From assembly GCA_001797695.1 (NCBI GenBank), contig MGQD01000092.1, positions 6,666 to 33,314 on the forward strand: a stretch of DNA of 26,649 nt, given 5' to 3'. This document shows positions 7,799 to 17,202 of the stretch, in pieces. Numbering within the stretch: the first letter of the stretch is position 1; each line of letters starts with the position of its first letter. The notes under the pieces were generated by a model. That model made no database searches and was not told where the DNA came from. It saw only the letters and a list, made by a program, of their open reading frames with translations. The DNA is from Deltaproteobacteria bacterium RBG_13_49_15. GTDB taxonomy: Bacteria > Desulfobacterota > Desulfobacteria > Desulfobacterales > UBA2156. Made by a program: the position numbers and the translations under genes.

Positions 7799-9952
7799 AT
7801 GGAGCATGCGGCATTTCAACAATTTGTGTACCTGTTCTGGATTCCGTTTTTCCCTCTATTGGGGGCTGTGTATAACGGACTGCTGGGCTCAGCTCTCCAG
7901 CGCAGATTAGGGGAGAAGTGGATACACGCGCCGGCTATTGTCTTCCCGATGCTTTCCTTTATTATCACCATTGCCGGGTTTGTGAAACTGACGGGCCTGG
8001 ATCCCCATTCAAGAGCGCTATATTGCAATGCTTGGTCATGGCTGCATATCGGCAATCTGAATGTGGATATTGCCTTCTGGATGGACCCTCTCGGCGCTGT
8101 GATGGCATTTGTGGTTACTTTTGTAGGGACCCTTATTCACATCTATTCCATTGGATATATGAGAAACGATCCGGGATATTGGAGGTTCTTTTCGTACATG
8201 AACCTGTTTATGTTCTCGATGCTGATTCTGGTGCTTGGAGACAATTTTCTCATGATGTTTATCGGCTGGGAAGGCGTGGGCCTCTGTTCCTATCTTCTCA
8301 TCGGTTTCTGGTATAAAGATGAAAAAAATGCTGTTGCAGGAATGAAAGCGTTCATCGTAAATCGGGTGGGGGATTTCGGTTTTATTATCGGCGTATTTCT
8401 TCTTTTCTGGGGATTGGGATTTTCTCTGGAAACGTTTGACAGTTCGTCCCTAGCTACTGTGACCAGCGAGGAAACTCACCTCAATTCATCCCTGGTGATT
8501 CGCGAAATCGAAGAATCCTTGCAGATTGAATCGGTTCATGAGGCCTTCACCGGCAAGAAAATATTCGGCTTTTCTTTGGTAACGCTTATTTGTGTCTGTC
8601 TGTTCGTGGGCGCCATGGGAAAATCCGCTCAAATACCGCTTTACGTATGGTTGCCTGATGCCATGGCAGGTCCGACACCGGTTTCCGCCTTAATTCATGC
8701 GGCGACCATGGTAACCGCCGGCGTGTACATGGTGGCCAGACTCCACTTTCTCTTTGCGCTCTCGCCTTTTGCCATGACCTGGGTTGCTTTATTCGGGGCT
8801 GTCACGGCCTTGTATGCAGCCACGATCGGATTTTTTCAGTATGATATAAAGAAGGTTCTGGCCTACTCGACCATTAGCCAACTGGGTTATATGTTCATTG
8901 GTGTTGGCGTGGGAGCGTTTTCAACGGGGATTTTTCATCTAATGACCCATGCGTTTTTCAAAGGCTGTTTGTTCCTCTCTGCGGGCTCCATCATTATAGG
9001 CTGTCATCATCAACAGGACATGAGGAAAATGGGAGGGCTAAAAACCTATATGCCCGTTACCCGATGGGCTTATCTCATGGCCTGTTTTGCCATAGCCGGT
9101 TTTCCTTTTTTCAGCGGTTTCTTTTCAAAAGATGAAATTTTATGGCAAGCTTTTAACAGCAAAGATATGATGCTGCCCGGAGGTGGAAAAATAATCTGGC
9201 TCCTTGGTATTGTCGGCGCTTTATGCACCTCGTTTTACATGTTTCGTTCCTATTTTATGACCTTTACGGGAGAATATTCGGAGAACCCCCATCATGTACC
9301 AAAAGAATCCCCTAAACAAATGACTTGCGTTTTAGTCATTTTGGGATTTCTTTCCATTTTTAGCGGCTTTGTGGGTATGCCCCACCTCTGGCATGTCCAC
9401 AATCTCTTTGAAACCTGGATGGAACCGGTTTTTGAATCCTCATCTTCTCTGATAGCGTCAGAGGGATATACCCATACCCTGGAGTGGATGTTGATGGGAA
9501 TTTCCGTTGCCGTGGCGATTATTGGTGCATGGGTTGCAGGCTGGCTCTACAAAAACAGAGAAAATCCACTGCCGGGAAAATTACTGGCCAGCAAAAAACA
9601 GATCATCCGGATCCCTTACAACCTCATATATAATAAATATTATGTGGATGAAATTTACCAACATACGATCGTATGGCTGATCATGAACCTCAGATTGGCG
9701 CTGGATTGGTTTGATCGCAAGATTATTGACCAACTGGTCGATTTTGCAGGGACAGCCGGAAGATGGCTCGGTCGATTTGCCGGATACACCGATGAAAAGG
9801 GAGTGGATGGCGCCGTAAATGCAACATCTGATATGGTTATTTTTTCCGGACTGAAACTGGTAACGATTCAAACAGGGAAATTGCGCAACTATCTCGGGGT
9901 TGTGCTGGCCGGTGCAATCATTTTGGTGATAGCGAACTATTTATTTTTTTAA
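7799..9952 (+). CDS. nuoL: NADH-quinone oxidoreductase subunit L
   Basis: NuoL is the distal antiporter-like proton-pumping subunit of complex I, with a long lateral helix along the membrane arm. The 717-residue product has the NuoL/MrpA features WMDPLGAVMAFVVTFVG, FIGWEGVGLCSYLLIGFWY with the pump glutamate, and GKSAQIPLYVWLPDAMAGPT with the central lysine. It also has SALIHAATMVTAGVYM, the loop with FPFFSGFFSKDEIL, and a C-terminal amphipathic helix plus final membrane segment (about residues 695-715). The length is slightly above the usual 610-660, mainly from a polar loop near residues 215-255. Only four bases separate it from nuoK. Confidence 0.97.
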   Translation: MEHAAFQQFVYLFWIPFFPLLGAVYNGLLGSALQRRLGEKWIHAPAIVFPMLSFIITIAGFVKLTGLDPHSRALYCNAWSWLHIGNLNVDIAFWMDPLGAVMAFVVTFVGTLIHIYSIGYMRNDPGYWRFFSYMNLFMFSMLILVLGDNFLMMFIGWEGVGLCSYLLIGFWYKDEKNAVAGMKAFIVNRVGDFGFIIGVFLLFWGLGFSLETFDSSSLATVTSEETHLNSSLVIREIEESLQIESVHEAFTGKKIFGFSLVTLICVCLFVGAMGKSAQIPLYVWLPDAMAGPTPVSALIHAATMVTAGVYMVARLHFLFALSPFAMTWVALFGAVTALYAATIGFFQYDIKKVLAYSTISQLGYMFIGVGVGAFSTGIFHLMTHAFFKGCLFLSAGSIIIGCHHQQDMRKMGGLKTYMPVTRWAYLMACFAIAGFPFFSGFFSKDEILWQAFNSKDMMLPGGGKIIWLLGIVGALCTSFYMFRSYFMTFTGEYSENPHHVPKESPKQMTCVLVILGFLSIFSGFVGMPHLWHVHNLFETWMEPVFESSSSLIASEGYTHTLEWMLMGISVAVAIIGAWVAGWLYKNRENPLPGKLLASKKQIIRIPYNLIYNKYYVDEIYQHTIVWLIMNLRLALDWFDRKIIDQLVDFAGTAGRWLGRFAGYTDEKGVDGAVNATSDMVIFSGLKLVTIQTGKLRNYLGVVLAGAIILVIANYLFF

Positions 9953-9976
9953 TGGAAGGGGAAGAGGGTTGGCAAA

Positions 9977-11593
9977 ATGATAAATTATCAAACGACCACT
10001 ACGATAGTCAGCTGGGTAGTGTTCATTCCGATAATCGGTGTGGGAAGTATATTAATTACTATTGGACTCCGCTATCTTTTTAAGATCGACAAGAAGATTG
10101 CTGATAATCTAAGTCGGTTGATCAGCCTGATCAGTACTCTTTTGGCATTTATTTTGTCTTTGAAAATGTGGGGCTTTTTTGAAACGGGCATGAATACTCT
10201 CCAGTTTGTGCATCGCTTCGTTTGGATCGAAAATTTTAATATTGAGTATTTTCTTGGAATAGATGGAATTAATATCGCCCTGGTGATCCTGACGACCTTT
10301 ATCACCCTGATTGCCTGCATCGCATCGGTTCCCTGGTGGGGGCATGTGGATGATCGCCATTTTTCCAAACGGATGACACCCGGTTATATGATCCTGTTAT
10401 TAATTCTAGAGACCGGAATGCTGGGAACATTCTGCGCTCTTGACTTTTTCCTGTTTTATATCTTCTGGGAAATCATGCTCCTGCCCATGTATTTTTTAAT
10501 CGGCGTCTGGGGAGGTCCAAGAAAGGAATATGCCGCCATAAAATTTTTTTTGTATACCCTGGCCGGATCGGTTTTAATGCTGCTGGCCATGATCGCCATT
10601 TATTACGCCTCGGAGCCGTTCATCCTCGCCGACGGCCGATTAGCCCATCATACCTTTAATATTCCGGCCTTGACCGCTTCGGGACAATCAGGGTTATTTG
10701 CGCGAGCCAACCCGATCCTGGGATTTGCATTTGCCAAAGTCGTCTGGATAGCACTTTTCATCGGATTTGCCATAAAAATACCGATGTTTCCGTTTCATAC
10801 ATGGTTACCCGATGCCCATGTTGAAGCGCCAACGCCGATTTCCGTCATCCTGGCGGGAATCCTGTTGAAAACCGGCGGATATGGGATTCTGCGATTTAAT
10901 TTTCAGTTGTTGCCGGAGGCGACGAAGTGGGCGGCCGCAGCTATGGCTGTCTTCGGAATGATCAACATCGTGTATGCCGCATACGTATGTATGGCACAAA
11001 GTGATTTAAAAAAACTTATCGCATATTCTTCGGTCTCCCATATGGGATTTGTTCTTCTCGGTTATGCTGCTTTTACGCCCCAGGCAATTTCAGGCGCCGT
11101 ATTTCAAATGGTTGCCCACGGGTTGATCTCTCCCATGTTGTTCCTTATCGCCGGCGTCATTTATGACAGAGCCCATACCCGTGAGATAGGAGAATTCGGC
11201 GGACTTGCCAACAAAATGCCTGAATATACCGGACTTGTGGGACTGGCTTTTATGGCAAGTTTAGGACTGCCTGGATTAGCCGGTTTCATCGGAGAAGTTC
11301 TGGTTTTTTTGGGGGCTTTTCCGGTTTACAAGGTGTTTACCATCATATCCGCAACATCCGTCGTGATTACAGCCGCATACTACCTGTGGACCATTCACAG
11401 GATGTTTTTAGGCAAATTCAACGAAAAATGGTCCGCCCTGTGGGACGTCAACTGGAGAGAGCGATTTACACTGTATCCATTAGCAGCTTTAATTATTTTT
11501 TTCGGCTTTTATCCGATGCCTATTTTTAATCTGATTAGCAATTCCCTGAATCCGCTGATTTCCGTTATCATAGCCTCAGGAAAATTGCCTTGA
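9977..11593 (+). CDS. nuoM: NADH-quinone oxidoreductase subunit M
   Basis: NuoM is the middle antiporter-like proton-pumping subunit. The 538-residue product has about 14 helices, FFLFYIFWEIMLLPMYFLIG with the essential helix-five glutamate, and IKIPMFPFHTWLPDAHVEAP with the helix-seven lysine. It also has SVILAGILLKTGGYGILRF, AYSSVSHMGFVLLG and the late LPGLAGFIGEVLVF loop. The ATG follows GAGGG by about eleven bases. It starts 24 bases after nuoL ends and 113 bases before nuoN. Confidence 0.97.
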   Translation: MINYQTTTTIVSWVVFIPIIGVGSILITIGLRYLFKIDKKIADNLSRLISLISTLLAFILSLKMWGFFETGMNTLQFVHRFVWIENFNIEYFLGIDGINIALVILTTFITLIACIASVPWWGHVDDRHFSKRMTPGYMILLLILETGMLGTFCALDFFLFYIFWEIMLLPMYFLIGVWGGPRKEYAAIKFFLYTLAGSVLMLLAMIAIYYASEPFILADGRLAHHTFNIPALTASGQSGLFARANPILGFAFAKVVWIALFIGFAIKIPMFPFHTWLPDAHVEAPTPISVILAGILLKTGGYGILRFNFQLLPEATKWAAAAMAVFGMINIVYAAYVCMAQSDLKKLIAYSSVSHMGFVLLGYAAFTPQAISGAVFQMVAHGLISPMLFLIAGVIYDRAHTREIGEFGGLANKMPEYTGLVGLAFMASLGLPGLAGFIGEVLVFLGAFPVYKVFTIISATSVVITAAYYLWTIHRMFLGKFNEKWSALWDVNWRERFTLYPLAALIIFFGFYPMPIFNLISNSLNPLISVIIASGKLP

Positions 11594-11706
11594 TCCGATA
11601 AGTACCTTGCCAAACGTGGGAGAAATGCTTTTGCGACTGTTTTGAGCGGGCCTTGAAAAACATTTAGATGACGCTTTAATAAAACCGTATCTAAAAAAGG
11701 TAGAAT

Positions 11707-13206
11707 ATGTCTCCGGCCGAAAGTTTGAAGTACTTTAATCCCGAACTCATTATGACAGGGTTTCTGCTTCTGATCATTGTTGTCAGCTTATGGAAAAATT
11801 ACAAAGGCAGGAGATTAGCGCTAAGTTTAATTGCCTTCGCCGGACTCTTCTTTACATCTTTTGCATTGATCCAATCTGCCGGGGAAAATATTTTGATTTT
11901 CCATAACCTTTACGCATGCGATCCGTTTTCCCGGTTTTTCAAGATGATTTTTCTTCTTTGCGGTGGATTTATTGTCCTTATTGTGTTTCAAGCGCGCGAG
12001 ATTAAAGAAAAGCACCTGGGGGAATTTTACGGAATTCTATTGTCACTCATTCTGGGGATGTTTTTGCTGGTTTCGAGTTCCAACCTTCTCATGATCTATT
12101 TGTCTTTGGAATTCGTATCGATTACCTCTTATGTACTTACTGGATTTAACCGAAATGATCGACGTTCCAGTGAAGCCGCTTTAAAATATGTGATTTATGG
12201 CGGTGTGGTATCCGGAATAATGCTGTTTGGTATGTCCTATTTTTATGGATTGTTCGGAACACTTGAAATTCCCGCCATAAAAAAGGGATTAATCGCTGCA
12301 CTTTCAACCCCGTATGAAGCAAGCCGGCCGGGTTCTGTTCAGGCGATGAGATTAACCGTTCTTGCCGCTTCAATTTTTGTCTTTGCGGGATTCGGCTACA
12401 AAATGGCTGCTGTTCCTTTTCATATGTGGTGCCCGGATGTTTACGAAGGAGCTCCGACGCCGTTTACGGCATTTCTATCCATTGCACCAAAAATTGCGGG
12501 TCTGGCGGCATTTTGCCGTTTTTTGTTAACCGGGTTTTTCGAAAATATCAGCAATTTCCTGCCTGTAACGGAGATCCCCTGGGGTGCGATTCTGGGAATA
12601 CTGGCAGCAGCTACAATGACCCTTGGGAACTTATCCGCCATATCACAGAACAATGTCAAAAGGCTTTTGGCTTACTCCGGCGTTGCCCATTGTGGTTATA
12701 TTCTAATGGGATTAAGCGCCTTGTCGGGAGAGGGATTATTCGCATTTTATTTTTATTCCGTTGTCTATCTGTTTATGAACCTGGGCGCATTTGTGATCGT
12801 TATAATCATCAGAGAAAAGACGGGACAAGAAAATATTGAGGCATACAAGGGATTGGGAGTACGAGAACCTTTTATTGCCGTTTCATTTGCGGTCTTTCTC
12901 TTTTCTTTAATTGGAATTCCTCCGCTGGCAGGTTTTATTGGAAAATTTTATCTGTTTGCAGCGGTGATCCATAAAGCCCAAGCATGGTATTATCTACTTG
13001 CAATTATTGGCATATTGAATTCTGTGATCTCGCTTTATTATTATGCCAGAATCATTAAGGCGATGTTTATAGAAAAAGCGGTAGATGAGCAACCTTTACA
13101 AATTTTCAGTTTCCAAAAGCTGGTAACGTTTGTGCTGTTGATCCCCATATTTATTTTCGGGATTTACTGGCAGCCTCTGGCTAAAGTCGCCACCTTCCTT
13201 TTTTAA
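11707..13206 (+). CDS. nuoN: NADH-quinone oxidoreductase subunit N
   Basis: NuoN is the antiporter-like pumping subunit closest to the redox arm. The 499-residue product has about 14 helices, LLMIYLSLEFVSITSYVLTG with the helix-five glutamate, and FKMAAVPFHMWCPDVYEGAP-type residues (as GYKMAAVPFHMW then CPDVYEGAPTP). SIAPKIAG, AYSGVAHCGYILMG and PPLAGFIGKFYLF follow. AAGG stands six bases before the ATG. It is the last core gene; no nuoE, nuoF or nuoG occurs between nuoD and nuoH or after nuoN on this strand. Confidence 0.97.
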   Translation: MSPAESLKYFNPELIMTGFLLLIIVVSLWKNYKGRRLALSLIAFAGLFFTSFALIQSAGENILIFHNLYACDPFSRFFKMIFLLCGGFIVLIVFQAREIKEKHLGEFYGILLSLILGMFLLVSSSNLLMIYLSLEFVSITSYVLTGFNRNDRRSSEAALKYVIYGGVVSGIMLFGMSYFYGLFGTLEIPAIKKGLIAALSTPYEASRPGSVQAMRLTVLAASIFVFAGFGYKMAAVPFHMWCPDVYEGAPTPFTAFLSIAPKIAGLAAFCRFLLTGFFENISNFLPVTEIPWGAILGILAAATMTLGNLSAISQNNVKRLLAYSGVAHCGYILMGLSALSGEGLFAFYFYSVVYLFMNLGAFVIVIIIREKTGQENIEAYKGLGVREPFIAVSFAVFLFSLIGIPPLAGFIGKFYLFAAVIHKAQAWYYLLAIIGILNSVISLYYYARIIKAMFIEKAVDEQPLQIFSFQKLVTFVLLIPIFIFGIYWQPLAKVATFLF

Positions 13207-13226
13207 TCGGCCTGCTTCGGGCAACC

Positions 13227-13274
13227 CTTCCCTTTTAATAAACCTTAGGCTTATTAAGGCAGGGTCAAGGGAAG
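13227..13274 (+). terminator. Imperfect hairpin after nuoN, possible operon terminator
   Basis: CTTCCCTT (13227-13234) pairs with AAGGGAAG (13267-13274), and inside it TTAATAA (13235-13241) pairs with TTATTAA (13251-13257). There is no T tract after the outer stem, so it may end or protect the nuo transcript without being a standard intrinsic terminator. Confidence 0.4.
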
Positions 13275-13349
13275 CTGTCTGTAGCCGACCGACCTTGATC
13301 ATGTCATTCACTTATTGCCAACCCGGACTATTTCCATTAGGTTAAATCG

Positions 13350-14561
13350 ATGGGAAAAGGTTCACCATACCGGCTGACCCTAATCGTGTGCCTGGCGGAA
13401 ATTTTCGGGCTGGCTTCCATATCCGCTTTTCCCGCTCTTTTGCCTAATTTTTTGAGCGAATGGGGATTGAGTCATACGGCTGCGGGGTGGATCAGTGCCG
13501 CCTATTACGGCGGCTATATCGCCTCTGTGCCGGTACTAACCGGCATTACCGACCGGATCGACGCCAAAAAGATTATGGGTATCGGAACGGGCTTAGGAGT
13601 ATTGTCAGCGCTAGGTTATGCTCTTTTTGCGCAGGGGTTTTGGTCGGCGTTGGGTTTACGTTTTTTATCCGGCGTCAGTCTGGCAGGAATCTATATGCCT
13701 GGGCTTAAGATCGTAAGCGATCATACTGAAGGGGCTCTGCAGTCCCGCTTCGTTTCATTTTATACCGCGAGCTTCAGTATCGGCGCCAGCCTTTCCTATC
13801 TGATGGCCGGTGAAATTCATATTCTGGCAGGATGGCGGTGGGCGTTTGTCGCATCTGCAGCCGGGACGGCCGTTGCTTTTGCGATTATCCTGCTCTATGC
13901 TCCTTCAGGAAAGGTGCGAAGCCGGCAAAAAAGAGCTCTTTTCCGGGATTTCAGCGTGGTTTTCAGCTCCCGTCCGACCATGGCATATGTGCTGGGATAT
14001 GCCGCTCACATGTGGGAGCTATTCTCATTTCGGGCATGGATTGTCGCGTTTTTGGCCTTCAGCATTGAATTGCAGCCTCAGGGCGCCTTTACCTGGAGTC
14101 CGACTCAAATCGCTTTTTTTGTCAATCTGATAGGGCTTCCGGCCAGTATCGGAGGGAATGAGCTCTCCAGAAAATTCAACCGGAGAACGATTATCGCCGC
14201 CGCCATGTTTGTCTCCGCCGGACTTGGAGCAATCGTCGGTTTTACCGCATCATTGCCGTATGGTTTGGTAGTGGTTCTCGTGATCTTTTACGGGATAACG
14301 GTTACCGTTGATTCGGCATCCCTTACTGCCGGGGCAGTGGCCGCTGCTCCGGTAGGATTTCGGGGATCTGCGCTGGCGGTTCACTCGACCATCGGGTTCG
14401 GTTCCGCCTTTTTCGGACCGCTCATCGTCGGAATGGCACTCGATATGTTTGGAGGCGGGCTTTTGGCATGGGGGATCGGTTTTATAATCATGGGGGGAGG
14501 TTGTCTTATCGGTCCGTTTTTTTTGTACCACTTCGGAACGGATTCAAAAGAGTCGATTTGA
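13350..14561 (+). CDS. Major facilitator superfamily transporter, substrate unknown
   Basis: The 403-residue protein has about twelve hydrophobic helices in two halves joined by a basic cytoplasmic loop near residues 185-205 (SGKVRSRQKRALFRDF). The loop after helix two reads TGITDRIDAKKIMGIG, a form of the MFS motif A (G-x3-D-R-x-G/D-x-R/K). The second half has the corresponding GGNELSRKFNRRTIIAA. This supports a secondary transporter in the inner membrane but not a substrate. It starts 143 bases after nuoN and lies across a hairpin, so it may have its own promoter. It converges with the iron-sulfur module on the other strand. No functional link to complex I is evident. Confidence 0.85.
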   Translation: MGKGSPYRLTLIVCLAEIFGLASISAFPALLPNFLSEWGLSHTAAGWISAAYYGGYIASVPVLTGITDRIDAKKIMGIGTGLGVLSALGYALFAQGFWSALGLRFLSGVSLAGIYMPGLKIVSDHTEGALQSRFVSFYTASFSIGASLSYLMAGEIHILAGWRWAFVASAAGTAVAFAIILLYAPSGKVRSRQKRALFRDFSVVFSSRPTMAYVLGYAAHMWELFSFRAWIVAFLAFSIELQPQGAFTWSPTQIAFFVNLIGLPASIGGNELSRKFNRRTIIAAAMFVSAGLGAIVGFTASLPYGLVVVLVIFYGITVTVDSASLTAGAVAAAPVGFRGSALAVHSTIGFGSAFFGPLIVGMALDMFGGGLLAWGIGFIIMGGGCLIGPFFLYHFGTDSKESI

Positions 14562-14579
14562 CCGGTCTGCTTCCCGAAA

Positions 14580-14601
14580 GCCCCGCTCTTCAGAGCGGGG
14601 C
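14580..14601. terminator. GC-rich hairpin between convergent genes, probable bidirectional terminator
   Basis: GCCCCGCTC and GAGCGGGGC form a perfect nine-base stem around the loop TTCA. It lies in the 46-base gap between the MFS stop and the stop of the opposing HoxU-like gene, where a two-way terminator is expected. Neither side has a clear T run, so efficiency is uncertain. Confidence 0.6.
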
Positions 14602-14607
14602 GCTTCA

Positions 14608-15261
14608 CTATTTCAACCGAAGCGCTGCGACCGGGCATGATGTCGCGCACTCCCTGCATTCATGACAAGACACAGCGTCATCCGGCAACGGAAGGTCGAT
14701 CCGGATAAAGGCGCCAAATCCACGCCCGGCAAAAGAGATTTTTGGATAGCCGTTTTTCCGATGGCACAAATAAACGCAACGGCCGCAGAGGACGCAACGA
14801 TTCGGATAATAGTTGAAGAACGGATGCCGGTCGTCCAACAGATCTTTCTTGAGGCGTGTTTCGAACGGCGCGCTTTTCAGGCCGATTTTGAGAAAACGGG
14901 CGATCTGTTGCAGGGGGCATTTCCGGTTGACGGGGCAGTTTCGGCAGTCGATATCATGTACGGACAACAGAAGCTTCAACGCCGTTCGCTGAAGCTTTCG
15001 AACTGCAGCCGTATCGGTTGAAACGACCATCCCGGGTTCCACCGTTGTCACGCAGGAGGGGACCGGCGCCGGAATCCCTTCGACTTCAATGAAGCAAAGG
15101 CGGCAGGAGGCGGGAGGAGAGGTCATTCCTTCTACATGGCAAAGGTTCGGAATATAAATACCGTTTGAGAGGCATGTTTCAAGAAGAGGTCTTCCGGCCT
15201 TAACCGATATGTTCTTTCCGTTGATAACAATTTCGACCATATCCATATCCGGTCCGGCCAT
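14608..15261 (-). CDS. Short NuoG/HoxU-like iron-sulfur subunit
   Basis: This 217-residue protein equals only the N-terminal electron-wiring part of NuoG. A plant-type [2Fe-2S] domain has C41-x11-C53-x2-C56-x13-C70. A histidine-ligated [4Fe-4S] motif follows, H102-x3-C106-x2-C109-x5-C115. Two further [4Fe-4S] motifs are C156-x2-C159-x2-C162-x3-C166 and C199-x2-C202-x2-C205-x3-C209-P. It stops eight residues after the last ligand, so the large molybdopterin-type domain of NuoG is absent. This size and domain set match HoxU of NAD-linked hydrogenases and the N-terminal part of HydA. The ATG directly follows the TAG of the NuoF gene. It probably carries electrons between NuoF and a partner. Whether that is complex I, a hydrogenase or a formate dehydrogenase cannot be told from the window. 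Confidence 0.9.
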   Translation of the reverse strand: MAGPDMDMVEIVINGKNISVKAGRPLLETCLSNGIYIPNLCHVEGMTSPPASCRLCFIEVEGIPAPVPSCVTTVEPGMVVSTDTAAVRKLQRTALKLLLSVHDIDCRNCPVNRKCPLQQIARFLKIGLKSAPFETRLKKDLLDDRHPFFNYYPNRCVLCGRCVYLCHRKNGYPKISFAGRGFGAFIRIDLPLPDDAVSCHECRECATSCPVAALRLK

Positions 15262-17202
15262 CTAATGTTCTCCCGGCGAACCGGCAGGCCGCGGTATAAC
15301 AGGGGCAAGATGCGCCGGAGATACTTTTTTGACGGCGTTGTAGTCCGGAGGGCATGCCGTCATGCACTCCCCGCATTTAACGCAGCGCTCCTGATCGATC
15401 CCTTTTTTTCGGGTGCTGGTCGTGAAAACCGCATCGGTCGGACAGCATCCCACGCAGACATCGCACCCTCTGGCGCATTTATCGAGGTCAATATAATACG
15501 CAATGAGATGCCGGCACCAGAGTCCGGGACATCGTCCTTCCAGAATATGGGCATCATATTCTTCTTTGAAATACCGCAAGGAAGTTAGAACCGGATTCGG
15601 CGCTGTTTTCCCCAATCCGCAAAGTGATCCGTCCCGGATGTCTTCGCCCAGGCGCTGAAGCAACATCAGGTCTTCCTCTTTTCCTTTCCCCTCGGTGATC
15701 CGTTTCAGGATGTCCAGCATATGCCGTGTTCCGATACGGCAAAAGGTGCACTTCCCGCACGATTCGTTCTGAGTGAAATCGATGAAGAAACGGGCGACAT
15801 CCACGATGCAGGCGTCTTCGTCCATCACCACCATCCCACCGGACCCCATCATGGCGCCGGCTTGTTTCAGGGAATCGAAATCGATGGGAGTGTCCAGAAA
15901 CCGTTCCGGTAAACATCCTCCGGACGGGCCTCCGATCTGAACAGCTTTAAACTTTTTTTTCTTCGGAATACCGCCGCAAATATCGAAGATGAGCTCCCGC
16001 AAGGTGATCCCCATAGGTATTTCCACCAGGCCGGAATGAACCACGTCTCCGACAACTGAGAAGATGGCTGTTCCCGGGCTTCCCTCAGTCCCGACGGATC
16101 GGTACCATTCGGGTCCTTTCATTAGGATGGCAGGAGCGGAAGCTAACGTTTTGACGTTGTTGATGACGGTAGGCCGATCATCAAACCCTTTTTCAACCGG
16201 GTAGGGGGGCCGGCAGCGCGGCATTCCCCGATATCCTTCCATGGATTGGATGAGGGCTGTCTCTTCTCCGCAAACGAATGCCCCTGAACCCTGGAATACT
16301 TCGATGTCGAAGGTAAGCGCGCTTCCCAGAATCGTGTTGCCTAAAAGTCCGGATTCTTTTGCCTGCGAAATCGCACGGGTAATAATCCGGACGGCCAGGG
16401 GATATTCCGCCCGCACATAGATGTATCCTTTTTGAGCGCCGATGGCATGGGCGCAGATGGCCATCCCCTCCAGTACCTGATGAGGATTGCTCTCCAAAAT
16501 GGTGCGGTCCATATAAGCTCCGGGATCTCCTTCATCGGCATTGCAGATGACGATTTTTCCGGTTCCAGGAGCATCGCGAGCCATCCGCCATTTTATGCCC
16601 GCAGGAAAGCCTGCGCCTCCGCGTCCCCTCAACCCGGATTCATTTATTTTGCGGATGACTTCTTCCGGCGGCATCTCCATTGCGCTGACCAATCCCTTGT
16701 AACCTCCGGCGGCAATATATTCAAACAGGTCTTCGGGGTTAATGCGTCCGCAATTTTCCATGACGACACGGACTTCCCGGTTGAATCTGGCGAATTCGGA
16801 CACTGAAGGGATCAGATCGTTGGTCTGTGCTGCACCGTAGATATGCTCGAAGCAGGGGTCTCCTCCTCCAAGAAACTGTTTGACGAGCATTCTTGCCTTT
16901 CCGGGGTGCACCTCATGATAAAAAATCGGTGGAAATCCGGAATCCGGGTGGTGGATCTTGACCAGCGGTTCCGCATAGCAATGGCCGATGCAGCCGACGG
17001 GATGGATATAGGCTTTTATATTGAACTCGGAAAGGGCTTGTTCAAAAGCACTTCGGGTTTCCAGGGCTCCTGCGGCGATGCCGCAGGTGGCGATCCCGAT
17101 TTCGATTTTGGGAAGGGTTGCATGTTGAGAGATCGCCTCCCGGGCTTTCTCCTGAACGGCTGCCAGGCGAACGGCAGGGGCGGCTTCACTGATTCGATTC
17201 AT
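15262..17202 (-). CDS. nuoF: NuoF-like NAD(P)H/FMN subunit with N-terminal thioredoxin-fold and C-terminal ferredoxin domains
   Basis: This subunit oxidises or reduces NAD(P)(H) at FMN. Of its 646 residues, 30-110 form a thioredoxin-like [2Fe-2S]-type domain with C40, C71 and C75 (TCGIAAGA and GCIGHCYAEP). Residues 185-450 form the FMN/NAD domain with GLRGRGGAGFPAG, NADEGDPGAYMDR and GAFVCGEETAL. Then come the N3 cluster motif SCGKCTFCRIGT with its distant cysteine in GSLCGLG, and from residue 576 two ferredoxin [4Fe-4S] motifs. The first of these has the spacing C-x3-C-x2-C-x3-C-P (C576, C580, C583, C587) and the second is canonical from C607. Complex I NuoF of E. coli is about 445 residues and lacks both extra domains. 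The layout is that of HydB, HndC and formate-dehydrogenase beta subunits. GAGGGTG precedes the ATG; the gene overlaps nuoE by 17 bases. Confidence 0.93.
   Translation of the reverse strand: MNRISEAAPAVRLAAVQEKAREAISQHATLPKIEIGIATCGIAAGALETRSAFEQALSEFNIKAYIHPVGCIGHCYAEPLVKIHHPDSGFPPIFYHEVHPGKARMLVKQFLGGGDPCFEHIYGAAQTNDLIPSVSEFARFNREVRVVMENCGRINPEDLFEYIAAGGYKGLVSAMEMPPEEVIRKINESGLRGRGGAGFPAGIKWRMARDAPGTGKIVICNADEGDPGAYMDRTILESNPHQVLEGMAICAHAIGAQKGYIYVRAEYPLAVRIITRAISQAKESGLLGNTILGSALTFDIEVFQGSGAFVCGEETALIQSMEGYRGMPRCRPPYPVEKGFDDRPTVINNVKTLASAPAILMKGPEWYRSVGTEGSPGTAIFSVVGDVVHSGLVEIPMGITLRELIFDICGGIPKKKKFKAVQIGGPSGGCLPERFLDTPIDFDSLKQAGAMMGSGGMVVMDEDACIVDVARFFIDFTQNESCGKCTFCRIGTRHMLDILKRITEGKGKEEDLMLLQRLGEDIRDGSLCGLGKTAPNPVLTSLRYFKEEYDAHILEGRCPGLWCRHLIAYYIDLDKCARGCDVCVGCCPTDAVFTTSTRKKGIDQERCVKCGECMTACPPDYNAVKKVSPAHLAPVIPRPAGSPGEH

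Noticed and set aside
13350..14561. MFS transporter as part of the nuo operon or a defined substrate family
   Set aside because: It is 143 bases after nuoN across a hairpin and has only general MFS features. No substrate-specific motif was seen.
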